DNA of 64,000 bases from Clavulina sp. PMI_390. Taxonomy: Eukaryota > Basidiomycota > Agaricomycetes > Cantharellales > Hydnaceae. The stretch spans positions 21,774 to 85,773 of the forward strand of contig WIDE01000119.1 of the NCBI GenBank assembly GCA_015039315.1, read 5' to 3'. The translations under genes and the position numbers were made by a program. The notes beneath the pieces are model-generated. The model saw only the letters and a program-made list of their open reading frames with translations. It did not search any database and had not been told where the DNA came from. Below, piece after piece: positions 22,289-34,519 of this stretch (its first letter is position 1; the number at the start of each line of letters is the position of its first letter).

Positions 22289-24470
22289 TCAATCAGTGCG
22301 TTGCTGGATCGACGGCACCAGGAACCAGATACCCAACAAGCAGCTCAGCAACGCTACGACCCTGGATAGATAGAGATACAGACTGGTTAATTTTGTTCAT
22401 CCAGATGAGAGTAGAATCATTACCAGGGCTGGAGAACTTGGACACCATACTGTACGATTCAGAAATGGTAAAAGCATAATAATCAGATTTTCGTTCGGCC
22501 CTGGAGGTGAATGCTGTTAACTTGCCTTTGAGGCCATCAGAGCGAAAGCGAAAGGGAACGCTGCACTTCCTATCCTACCAACACATGAGATCCAACCAAT
22601 TGCCCCGGCAAGTGCTCTGATGAACAGGACATCAACCACCGTCCGAACATTGATGAAGATGGTAGAAAAAGAAGGACCCACCTGCGCGGCACTAATACTG
22701 ACGTGACTCGCATCGCGATTGGGTAGAAAGGTCCAATCACGACACCTACAAAAGCCACCGCGACTGCGTTCTCGTACAGGCTCGGGACGAACCAAACCGT
22801 AAGCTCCAGCCTAGATCATAACCAGTTAGGAGACGCCAGGAACCAAGTGGGCGGGCTCACGCGATGGCGGCAAGTGAGTAGATATAGATAACTCGCTGAA
22901 GGCCAACCTTCCGATTCACCCAAATGAGGCCCATCCGGCCAACAGCCACCCCTCCAAAGAAGCCACTAGAGACATAACCAGCACCACTTCCAGCGCCTCT
23001 CGTACGTTGCATGAAAGTGACCGTCCATCCACCTACAGGCAAAATAAGGTCATTCTAGATTGAAGTACGAGGATTGTAAGCGAGGGAATGGAATTTACCA
23101 ACTGTGACCTCCATCCCCACATAAAAAAGAATGAAGGCGGCCATAATGTGAACAATCTTTAGTTCCATGACTTGACGGATCAGTGGAGCGCGGTTTGTGT
23201 CTTCTTCTGGATGAACGCCAATCTCATGTAGTAAGGCTTTGGAAGCAGCGAATCAACACCAGGTCCCCACTTGAAGCCCACCAGCCATCCTGATGTGGGA
23301 GCCACTTACCATCTTGATGTTTGAGTCTGGTCACCCATAGAAGTATTCCCAGCGCCGCGAGTCCCAAGCCTAAGCTAACCAAATAATAGCGATGCCAATT
23401 GGTTGGCATGTTCGAGAATTGGGTCGCGATGAGGGGGCTCGCAAATGCCCCCACTCCGTAAAGGCCATGCATGAAGCTCAGCTTGGCATTCGGGTTTGTC
23501 GGGAGAAGGGCGACTAGCCCATTCGTTTGGGCCTCGAAAAGCCCCTCACCAAAACCATTGATGGCGAAGGAAATAGCCATGAGGGGGAAGGGAGGCTTAG
23601 TGGCTTGAATTGCATATGAGAGGCAATGGGCTGCTGCAGCAAGTGCTACCGTCTAGAGTGATGATAACAGATGGTCAACGCGTGTTCATTGGTAGTTCGA
23701 ATTATCCTTGGAATTCACTCACAATCCCTAGTCCGAATCTGGTAGTGAGCCACATGTTGGTGAGTGCGGCGGTGATTGCACCCTGGATCACGAGATGAGG
23801 ACAAGAATTCGATAAAGAGAAGGATCACTAACAATACAGTTGGCGACAAAGATCATGGAAACTACAATGTATCCAATCTAGAAATAATGGACAAAGGTTA
23901 GCTCCTGAGATATGTCATAGTGAGGAGGGTTGAGCGGATCCACCTCGTAATGAGCCTGCAACCGAGGCAACAGTGGGCCCGCAGACGCGCTGAACGTGGA
24001 TGTAGTGAGATAGAGTGGCCGGGCGAGGGAACGAGGGACAGACTCAACTCGGTCCAGCCGTTCAAAAACATTGGCACACACATCGCGACGAAATAGGCAA
24101 ACTCTTTTCGCCTCAGTGTCAAGGATGGTGTCGTCCCTATACCCATACCGCCACTAGAGGGCGAGGATTCGGACGTTGGGTCTCCGATGCTAATGCCATC
24201 AAACGGTTCCAGATGGCTGCTTCGCTCAGCTTCGACACTTTGTCGTTTTCGTCCTGGCTCGGATAGGACAGCGTCGGGTTTGGATGCGCGTGAAGATAGA
24301 ACACGTGCTGAAAGGATGGAGCCGTTATCGCTATTTTGATCAGCGAGAACGGGGCTCGGGATCGGGGAAGAGAAGCTCTTAAGGGCAAGCGATTGCAGAC
24401 CCGGCAGAAGAGTGGTGCTGCCATGGCGTTGTTCGTGCTCGATAGCTTGGGGTGTTGGGATGATGCTCAT
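22289..24470 (-). CDS. MFS transporter MFS-1 (solitary, inverted copy)
   Basis: Minus-strand exons 24049-24470, 23944-23989, 23833-23877, 23723-23782, 23310-23652, 23099-23236, 22861-23032, 22682-22810, 22526-22616, 22424-22449 and 22289-22361 join to 514 aa. The architecture is the same as in the tandem array at 39-53 kb: a cytosolic N-terminus of about 120 aa, then around 12 hydrophobic helices. Exon lengths 46/45/60/343/138/172/129/91/26/73 nt are identical to the A-type genes. Conserved parts include NGFGEGLFEAQTNGLVALLP, GVGAFASPLIATQFSNMP, RQVMELKIVHIM and ENAVAVAFVGVVIGPFYPI. MFS permeases move small solutes by proton symport or antiport; the substrate is unknown, and the family resembles fungal Bsc6-like permeases. 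The intron after exon 9 starts with GC (AAG|gcaagt) where every paralogue has GT. It is the only copy on the minus strand. Confidence 0.82.
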
Positions 24471-25476
24471 GATGGACGCAGGATGAGGGCTTCGGCCCTC
24501 CAGGTTTTACGCGTGATTAGAAACGGGGAATGAATAAAGATCAGCTGACGAAATTGGCGTCGACACCGGCAAGATCATCCTCGAGGCATCCACCCACAAA
24601 TCGAATAGCTAGAGAAGAAGAGCTTTGGCAAGTTTTTGTCCTTGTTTTTTATGTCGAATTTCACAGGCGCCATTCATGCGCAACCCTGCTCCTCTCCATA
24701 CGAGAGGATGATGATAAGGGCAAGCCCAACGGTGAATGCATAATGCGGAACTTGCTACTCGTCAAACTCACTCAAGAGCAGTTGCAGTTAAAGTGACTGC
24801 AAAGAAAGAGTGCAAGAAGACCTCGAGTTCGCTGACAGAGCCCAATGCAGTGGAGCAAACCGACGCTCCGGTCCGGTAGTATGGTACCGGTGAGGAGCTG
24901 AAATGACGAGAGAACACGAGCAGGATGTAAGGCTCTTAGGATGAGGCTTGGCCGCAAGGGAAAGCTGAAGGGTAAATAGACCTATCGATTGCCTTCTGCT
25001 GTTCAAAGTCATGCAGTGAGTGCATCTAATGTGGGTGTTGTGCGTGCTTTGTTTGGCCATGGTCGCTCGTCTCCCATTGGTTGGCTGTTAGGCTCCTCTT
25101 GCTCTTGGTGACCACGGCTCCATGGCCCATTCTCACTGAGATGAGGTTCCGCCATATTGAATCGCCTATACATCGTTTGCTTACTCTGGTGCTAGACGCC
25201 GCAGATCTAAGAGCGAAAGTTATCCTCCTTGGCTTTGATATGGACCCGCCCTAAAGCTTGGCATACCCCTCGGCGTTCAGTATTCAATAAATTGCGATAA
25301 TTGAGAACGACTGACAGAAGCTGTGCTGCCACTGATAGAACAATGGCCTGAGTTGCATGTACCTGGGGGAATTGCAAATACAAAGATAATATCTCCAACG
25401 ACCGCGTCTCTTTCCAGACCCCCGCAGTTCTTGCTTCTTCTATCTTCCAAATCACTAGAAACCCTCAGTCTTCATC
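24471..25476. other. Divergent intergenic region, MFS-1 / giant GTPase gene
   Basis: About 1 kb upstream of both genes. Short frames on either strand show no motifs or consistent splicing. Confidence 0.4.
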
Positions 25477-28400
25477 ATGCCTCCCAGTGTTTCTGGGACA
25501 TGGGCGTCGGTGAAGTCATTTCTGCCTATGAACAAGTTGGGTGATGATCGTAGTAACAAGGTGCAGAAAACACCGATCGTGGCCATTCCCGCCCCTCGAG
25601 GCTCGATGATACCTACCACTCCCCATCCAAGTTCCCGACTTTCCGCGGGCAAAGCGGGAACGACAGCACAGAACCCGGCCCATAGGGTCACAACAGGTGG
25701 GTAAACGAGCGATTGAACAGCAAACCATTGGGGAGTACTGACGCCGAGGTCGCCTTCTAGAACCGGCTGTGGTCTCAAAGAGCGCCCTGGCAGATCCTGA
25801 CTTGGATCTCCTGCCTCATATCAAAGGGATGTATCGATTGCTGGAGCTATTCTCCGAACAGGGCTCAGGCGGCGTTGTGGACAAGATCATCATCTCTCAA
25901 GACTCTGTTGGGCGGCTTGTCGAGCAGTTCTATCCTGGGGCTTATTCGTCGGTGACCAAGGTGCGGCGTATCTATGTTGAAAGAGAGTTTGTAGTTTTTG
26001 ATTGCTTTCCAATCGCAGATCGACTTTTCCGCCCTTGATCAAGTCACCCTAAAGCCAATCGGTCTCTACGGTAGCATCCCTCCTCTTGTTGATTTCATGT
26101 TCGAGCTAGGGGTATTTGATGCCAAAGTGTAAGTGGTATTGAAGCCTGCACCATAGTATATCTTCTGACGAATGATAATAGTAAGGCCCTTCTCTTAGCT
26201 CCCCCCAATGAGATGGGTCGCCCCCAGCCCAGCCTCAAGACTGGAGTATACTTTCTTCCAGATATGGCTGGCCCCAAGTCAAAACATCGGGAAGGTTACA
26301 TTGTATACTGGCCAGAATACACTACATGGGATGACGGTGCCACATCCACTGTAAAACGAAATCGAGTGACGTTCATGAGGTACCGTATTCACTCCTCTGA
26401 TGGCCGCAACCCTATTCATTCACCTCTCGCTCAACCCTCTAGGTATCTCACAAAACTGGCCGACCAGATCATAAGTCTCATGTCAAAAGAGCACTCCGAC
26501 GCTATCATTTGGGACGAGGAGAAAGAAGAGAATCCGACCAAAAAGAAGGCAGCAGTGACCCATGATCGTCTGTACACATTTGCCATTGAGAAGACGAAAG
26601 AACAAGAAGAAAGCGTTACAAAGCATGATGGGTTTAGGGTGCGCACAGTTAATTACATTATTTTGTCTCGGCTGATGGGTACTGGTCGCGTCTTAGATCC
26701 CAGTTCCAGCCCTTTCAGGAGTTAGCCCCGCTCCTGAGGAAGCCCATCTTGCACCTCGGGTTGTGGCAGGTGAAACTCGGCAAGCCATCATCGCTGGATT
26801 AAACGTTCCTGAACGCGTTGTCGAGCACACTTCGCGTCGCCGCGCATCAAAACTTGCGCTGGAGCCAGCTTTCCAGTGCGTACTATATCACATTACTATG
26901 GTCTTCTTCTGTCACTGAATTTGCTCTCGAAGAGAGAAAACTTTGAAGATTCTGCTAGGCGCGGATCTCGATTTTGACGGGATCAACCTCTTGCTAGGGC
27001 TTGGCCTGCGTAATCGGCATAGAAAACTAGCCGACGCGTGGAAGAACGACTTCGCTGATTTGCAGCAGGCCAAGGAAGTGCAACTCTCGACAGAAAGGCG
27101 TCAAGCTCGTGACGCTTTCAACGAAGACCTCCCTCGTTTCAGGGCTCATATTCGTGATCAGATGATTGCTAGGCTTGTGACGATGTATCCGTAAGATTGA
27201 CGCCATGACTCTTGGGTAAGATGTCAGGCTGCTTACTAGAATTTTGGGTAGCTTTCTGGTCGATAGCTTTCCTAGTGATACGGAGGTTCACACCGCGAAG
27301 GGATCACAGACAGAAAACAGTAGGAGTCTTGTCGCCTTTAGAACGACCGTAACTTGATCCCCTCTTGGCTTTTAGATCAGGGGGCCCATCGGCTCACCCT
27401 TCTGTCTGACGAAATCTTTCACCGCAGCTCGTTCCACGTGATAGGTTTTCTGCCGTATGAAAACATGAAGCAGCGAATGGTTGTTGCATCCGAAGCTCTT
27501 CAAGGAAAAAATCCCACTATGGAAGATTATGCCGAACTCGACAACGCAGTCGTCACGTCTGTGGGTTATATGGATCTTATGAAAGCCTACTTTGGCTTTG
27601 CGCCTGTGGACCCCTCTTTCTCAATGATGGGTGCGTTCAGGGGCTCCTGGGGGAGAGGAGCTTTTGATGAGGGCGAGTTCCACGTGCAAAACCTCATGCG
27701 AAAGGCGTTGACCCATCCGGACACTTTGGTCCTCGAGTTGGTGATCAACTCTTGGGCCCAATACCTCCCGCGCTCCTGCAGTGAAATCGTCAATTTGGCG
27801 ACCAGGGGAGTGCTCGAGAAGCTGGAGATACAGAGTAACGCCCTAGCGCATAAGCTAAGTGAGGAACAACTTCGAGACCGAGAGCCTGCATATCGTGTTG
27901 CTGTGGAGCGCACCTTCACACCTTTGGTTACGAGTCGTGTGCAGCAAATGAAAGCCGCAATGAACAAAGCGGAGGAGAATAACGCAACTGGGTGAGTAAT
28001 TGGCGTTGTGTCTGATTCATCACTAACGAAAAAAAATTGAATCTCAGCACTCGCGTCTGGAGGATTCATTCTATAATGTACGCTAGGCAAGGTCCAGCAT
28101 ACGGCGTTAGATCAAAGAGTAAGTAATACGACTATCAGCTAAGTAGGATGGAGACTAAATTTTATCACAGTGTATGAAGTTAAGGAGACCGCAGAAATTC
28201 TTGAGCCCACTCATGTCTCGTACACCATCTACCCGGTCAACCTTACAGCCGATGACCTTCGAGCCCTGAATACGGATGTCAATCATATTCCCAAGCCCAT
28301 TGTGCGCCATGCAGCGTTGTGGAAGTTTTCTATTCCTCTGACATCGTCTCTGCGGTGAGTGTCGAGCATTTCGCTAACTTTCTTTCCTAATTCGGACGCC

Positions 28401-31400
28401 ATCCATGGTAGTTATCTCCAGCTATTCGGGAACGGTCGATGTCTGGCCGTTGTTGACGATCTCCTTGAGGGAAGAGTCAATCTGTTTCTTGAGGAGGACA
28501 CATACTTGCCAGAGGCCATTAGCTCGCAGAAGAAAAAAAAGCAATTTTCTATATCACGAGTGGGGGAAGACTACTTTTTCTCTGTCAATGAGTCTAAACG
28601 CTTGCTTGCACTATATTCCAAGTTGGAGGTGGGCGCTGGTCTTCGCTACGAGTCAACTGGAGGCCCTACTCATATCGCTTTTAGACTCGACTATACACAT
28701 ATGCGATTGACGAGCACTTCCTGAGCATTCAAGGCCGTGGGGATATTGACCTTCGCCGATGGCTCGGAAATGGCCAGAACGACTCTCAAGTGCACTCATT
28801 GGTATTCCTGGCGGGCTCTGACGAGCTTGTAATCACAGATAAGACGGGACATGCAAGGATATTTTCTCTGGTCACAGAACAGTTCAGGTGTGCACTTCCC
28901 TCTCGGAAGCGCTATACAGCCGCTCTCTGACCCAATTTGTAGACCTGCGTCCGTGCGGTTACCTTTTGTCCCTGACGCTACAAGCTCGAACGCGGATGGC
29001 TCGTGTGTTTTGTTTTTCAAGATGAACGAGAACAACTCCACAACCGTCAGAATATATCACTGTGCATCCTTTGGGACGCGCCAGGAAGGGATTTCATTTA
29101 CATTCCCTTCTCTCTCTTGGTGTCAAGCTTCTCTCACTTCATATGGTCCTCGCTCCAACGCATACCTAGTGGCCTGGTCCATGGATCACACTCAACTGAT
29201 TTCGAGTCGTTTTGACATCAAGACGCGGGTTAGTGAGGTCTCCATCAAAACGGAAGGTCGTCCTCTCCAGAAGAATAGAGGCCGTGAGACTCATCACAAT
29301 ATTATCTTGGACATCTATCCCGAGATTTGGACTAAGTTTCCGGTCGCGAGCACTATCAAACGATCGTCACCAGCATCGCGGCGAGAACCGCCACTTCTCC
29401 AGTTCGTTACGGAGTCTCCTGAAAAACCGTTCAGAGAGTACTTCACGAATGTCATTCGCCAATTCAAGAGAAGTACTCAGAAGCCAACTGGCGGGAGATT
29501 GGAAGATCTTCGAGTTGAGGCGGTCAGCTTCCACGATATCTACAATCTGGGTCTCAACTTCGAGGCTACAAGCTATCCTGCCGGGAAGTGGCTTGTCGAG
29601 CTTCTCTGTCTGATACCTATCCATATTGCCATCACATCAGGGAACCGTTTCATACCTCTAGCTAATGGTGTTGCCAGTGCAGAGTTCGAGCAGTCTTTGC
29701 TCGGGCTCGACGTTATGCAAATTGCAAACAGGTGTGGATTCTTTTGAGGGTCTTGTATATGAAGCTAAAATAATTGGCCCTTGCGCCTGCTCAGCATCAC
29801 CCTTGGATGGTATGAAAGCATATTTGCTTCCTACATGGCGACAAAGGCATGTTTTTTCATGCCATAGCCTCAGAAATCCCGCCAAATACCTATTAATAGT
29901 CTTTCTCAATAGCCTGTCAAGGTCATTTCGTCAATGGGAGAACAATCTGTTGGTAAAAGCTACGCTCTGAACCACTTCGTGGACACCTCCTTCGCTGGTT
30001 CAGCTATGCGATGCACCGAAGGCGCTTGGCTTTCCGTCACTCCGACGGATGATGAGCTCATTGTTGCCCTCGATTTCGAAGGTATGCAGCGCTGTTCGGT
30101 TTTGGTGCGGATGTGCTGTTCTTATGTTGTTTGGCAGGGATTCGCTCGATCGAGCGCAGCGCTCAGGAGGATATGCTCCTTGTAGTCCTCAATGTGGCTA
30201 TTTCCAATCTGGTACTTTTCCGTAACAATTTCGCTCTCTCTCGCGATCTGGCCGGTGTGTTCTTCTAGCACTTGTTTGGCACAATATGGATTGACCTTTT
30301 GTACCTGTGGATAGGGCTGTTCACCAGTTTCCAGTCATCAACTTCTCTCATCAACCCGGAACAGAATGCGAACCTCTTCCAGAGCACCCTTTGCATCATC
30401 ATCAAAGATGTCACTGACGGCGATGCTGACGAGATTGTTGGAGAGTGCGCCAACACCTATTTGTCTGCTGTTACTCCTTTTTAACCTCCTTCCCGGCAGA
30501 TTCTTCGGTAAATTCCAACAAATTGTTGCTGAAGAGCAAGAAGGCAACTTCATCTCTAAACTTCACCGCGGAAGACTGAATATACTCCCATGGCCCGTGA
30601 TCCAATCCAAAGAGTTTTATGGCTTGATGACTACGCTGAAAGCCCGTCTTGACAGCCAACCACCCACTCATGGGAATGCCTCAATGTTTTTGCAGACGCT
30701 GAAAGCTTTAATGGCGAAGCTGAAAGCGAGTGACTGGGGAGCGCTCGATCGTGAGTGACGCTTGCTGCCTTGTCCAAATCACTGCACCGACGATCATTCA
30801 CACACCATAGAGAACTTGGCGTCATATCGCGCCCAGACTTTACAAAATGCACTCGCAAATGCCTTGATATACGGTGTTACTGAACTAGACTCTATGAATA
30901 ATCAACTCAAGGCATGTGATACACGATCTTCTGATATTCAATTCACTTATTTGTCCTGCACCAGAATCTTGACACAGATACGGTCATCGAGCACGAAACT
31001 AACGGCTCAGAATTCTGGCTTAGCATTGACGATGAGGTCAATCCTTATGCCCGCCGCGACAAACTAATCAAGCTACGAGGCTCGTGGTCAACAGATCTTG
31101 AACGACAACATGCGCCTGAACAGGACTATATTCTATCCCTGACGGAACATCTTCGACGGCTCGCAGATGCCCGAGTGCGCCATGTACGCTTGTGGATCGA
31201 ATCTAATGTAAACCGTTTCTCCTCTGAAAATGCGGAAATACGGAGTCTACAACGACGCTTTGAGGCACTTTCCCGCGAGCTTACTAGTGGTGTCGAGATA
31301 TGTGGATTGAAATGCGCATCCTGCGGTTTATTGTGCGTGGAGGGGAAGCGACATGGTGAGCAGCAACATCTGTTGAATCGCGCTTGATGTAACCATGTTA

Positions 31401-34063
31401 TGTTTCAGAGGGAGACCACGATTGCGGGACCACTCATCGGTGCATCCATCAGTGTTCAATGAACGACGTTTCTGGTTGTGGCTTTCATGCAGGTCACGCT
31501 GGAAACCACATGTGAGTCCACCTGAGCCCGGGTATCATTACAACGTCTAATTAATACAATTTCTAGCTGTGATGTTAAGCTGCACCTTTGTGGTGTTCCT
31601 TGCTCCCTTAGCGACAAACAAGGGTGTCAGGGTTCCTGCACGAAGGTACAAACAACATAAGTTACGTATAGATGCTCCTAACACTCCCATTGGTTTAGGC
31701 CGCTCAACATGAAGATGGGGAGCACATGTGTAACGCTGAACTCCATGCCTGTGGGGAGCCTTGCCATCTCAATGTGGTCGAACAAGATGGCGGCCCGTTG
31801 TGTAAACTTCCTTGCGTGATCGACTGGTGAGCTTGAGCAGATGGCTGAAGCCCACAGAAACTAACGCCTCATATTTGATACTAGCCGAAAAGAACATAAG
31901 AAGCATACCTGTGAGAACCGGTCGGTACCTCAGACGCACTCACTGTTTGATGTCGATTCTAAACCATCTTGATAGGCTCACATGCCCAGTCAAATGCCAG
32001 TTGTGTCCACATATTTGCTCGACTGCCGATCACGGCCATGCTCTTCAGAACGGGGCCGTCCACTTGTGCGGGTGAGTGGTTCCTTCCCCAAGCTCTACTA
32101 GTTTGAGCAGTTGTGACATACTATTCCCAATGAATCAGGCAAGAACATCCCTGCAAAGAGCTTTGTGCCTCGCCAGGGATTTGCGAGGTGGCCGTTGAAC
32201 CCAAGTCTGTGGAATCAATGTTCGTGGGCAAATTTGAACGGTTCCAGTTCACCAAGGTATCCATAAGTGCCCTTTAATCGGTATTGGGTATCTAAAACAC
32301 ATTTTTAGTTCACCCAAGTTGCGAACCGCCTTCCTTGCATTCAACGTATCCCGAAAAACAAGTTACGTCACGAGGGAGCCCACACTCACTCGCTCAAACC
32401 TGATACCTCCCACTTCTGTGAAACACGTTGCCCTTATTGCGACTATTTCTGCACTTCTCCTTTCGGTCACGCCCAAGCCATACATTCGACGAGCCATGGC
32501 TCCATGGAGCAGACAGTTTGGTCGATTGACGGCGACGAAGACGCTGTTCGAGAAATTGAAGGCAGGAAGTTCACCAGCGGCGATTCTGGTGCTCCGATGC
32601 TGTGCTCAATGGTCTGCAAGCAATTGGGCCGTCATGCTCACATTGCCTATTGTCGATCATCAAATCCTCGTGCTTGTTCAGATCGTGAGGTCCAGCACAT
32701 TGCAAAGCGTATGGCACCAGAGCCACACCGTCCGAAGGATTGGATTACACACAAATTACATTGGGCAAGAGCAGGTAAATGGCCCCGTAAAACTGCTCAA
32801 GACAGGCTACCTATCTGAAACTCGTGTTTATTCTGCAGGGTTTGAGGACCCGTATCCTGTGGGTGACCAAGCCGACTTTGCGAAATGTGACTCGCAGTGT
32901 GTAGGCGAGGAGCACCAGGCGCTGGATGCCACTACTCCAGCAAATCCCTCGTATTGCACCCTTCCGATCTTCCATGCGCCCGTGGCGGCAGCAACTCGAG
33001 CCGTTGGGTATATTTCTGGAGATGGTCACGTATTTGAGTGCAAAAATCCGGCTATCCCCAAGTCCATGTTCCATGTGTGCGTATTTAATCTGTTACAATA
33101 GCGAGTTCATGTTAACGAACCTTCCACGATAGTATCTTCATAGTGGATCGCTCTGGGTCCATGTCAGATACTCATTGCCGCCCTCTCGATGGAACTCCAG
33201 TCACATCTCGCGTTAAGGCGGTGAACGATAACTGCTACGGGGCAGTTTTGACTGCAATATATGGATTCTGGCATGCTCGTGAGACGGAGGCAGCGCACCG
33301 CGGGCATACTCGCCGCGATGCGTACTCAATCATCCTTGAAGGAGATGCACCAGAGGTATGAATATACTTTTCGGGAGATGGAATACAATAGGTCATCTAA
33401 CATCCGCGATAGACTGTCGTGGAAAATGACTTCGATCAGTCTGCAGATGCTCTACTCGAGAAAATCCTTGATGTTAGTCTATGGCACGGTAATGATTTCG
33501 CTGCCTCGATCCAGGAAGCCCAACGATTGATGGTGGAATATTGGAGCACGGAAAGGTAAAGTAGTGTAGAGAATGATCTATGCCCTTCTAATCGTCACTT
33601 TCCAGAATTCCTGTCGTCATCTTTTTGTCAGATGGCATCTGGAGTATGCCTGACGATGAGATGCATCAACTCAGCAAGAAAGCTGCCCAACTCGGGTAAG
33701 TATCACCATTCGTCCTAGGTTGATGAACGACATCGAGCTCAACGGAATGGATTTATAGCATGCCGCTTGTCTTCCACTCTGTATTCTTTGGCAGCCAGGA
33801 CAGCAGTCCTTCCGTGTTGGCGCAGATGGCCGACATAGCTCGATCGGAATACACTACCGCTATGCGATCTCATCGTGACCTTGAACCGGCATCCAAGGCC
33901 TGTACTTATACAAATGCTATCGATACGGTGCGTTCACCACGCGTAGAGTTTCTCAACCTTTATGAGGCTGATTTCCATGCTCCCTCAGATTCAACTTTCC
34001 CAGACTTTCCTTGGTATTGCGGAATCGATGAGGCAAACTCGATCTTCCCTCATCCGTTCCTAG
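25477..34063 (+). CDS. Giant GBP/VLIG-like GTPase with Cys-rich region and C-terminal vWA domain
   Basis: Thirty-four exons (first 25477-25696, last 33989-34063) join in phase to about 2,231 aa. Residues 1-75 are Ser/Pro-rich. About 80-840 is a large, mostly helical region. About 850-1190 has beta-propeller-like repeats (SLVFLAGSDELVITDKTGHA). Near 1200 lies a P-loop GTPase: GEQSVGKS (G1), CTEGAW (G2), LDFEG (G3), IIIKDVTD (possible G4). The CTxGxW and LDxEG motifs are those of guanylate-binding proteins, atlastins and very large inducible GTPases. Helical segments follow, then a Cys/His-rich zinc-binding-like region at about 1560-1900 (CGLKCASCGLLC, CTKAAQHEDGEHMC, CPVKCQLCPHIC). A vWA domain at about 1990-2230 has a MIDAS (IVDRSGSMS, later FLSDG). 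GBP-type GTPases act on membranes in animal defence; vWA domains bind proteins through Mg2+. The role in fungi is unknown. Two introns start with GC (29847, 30912). Confidence 0.8.
29934..30081 (+). other. GTPase core motifs within the giant gene
   Basis: The P-loop GEQSVGKS starts at about 29937. CTEGAW lies near 30013-30030 and the G3 LDFEG closes the exon at 30081. Spacing between G1 and G3 is about 44 residues, close to that of guanylate-binding proteins. Confidence 0.7.
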
Positions 34064-34519
34064 TTACCCGCAGCATCCCATGTACTGACTGCTATGCTCT
34101 TTTCTTGTTGTATGATTTACGTGGTTCTGGAGTTTCCGCTTTGAGCGCCGTCACAAGCTTTGGAGCCGACCCATGTATTATTGTTGCTAGGGTCCTTTGT
34201 AAGAGAATGTACATTACTGTAGCAGTTCCATATTCTGTTTCCACTGGTTAGGTGGTCGTGTGCAGCAGCATGGCTCAGATGCGTCACGACAGTCACAAGA
34301 ACTTCAGTCGGGGCTCGACTAACGACGATCACCTCGTCAAGTTTGTTGCCATCAACTCAGAAACATCCATCTTTCTTTGGAACATTTTCTCTCCCCTCCC
34401 CCTCTAATCTTTAATTACGCTTCTTGGTCCTCAACTATTGTGCATCGCCTCCCCACCGCCCACAGTGAACTCAAAAGGCTGATCCCCACAAAGTTGTGAA
34501 CGTTCCTTGAAATCCGATA
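34064..34519. other. Intergenic between giant GTPase gene and tRNase Z
   Basis: Contains a coding-looking frame (about 34270-34408, MAQMRHDSHKNFSRG onward) that I could not connect to either neighbour by splicing. A T/C-rich tract lies just upstream of the tRNase Z start. Confidence 0.35.
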
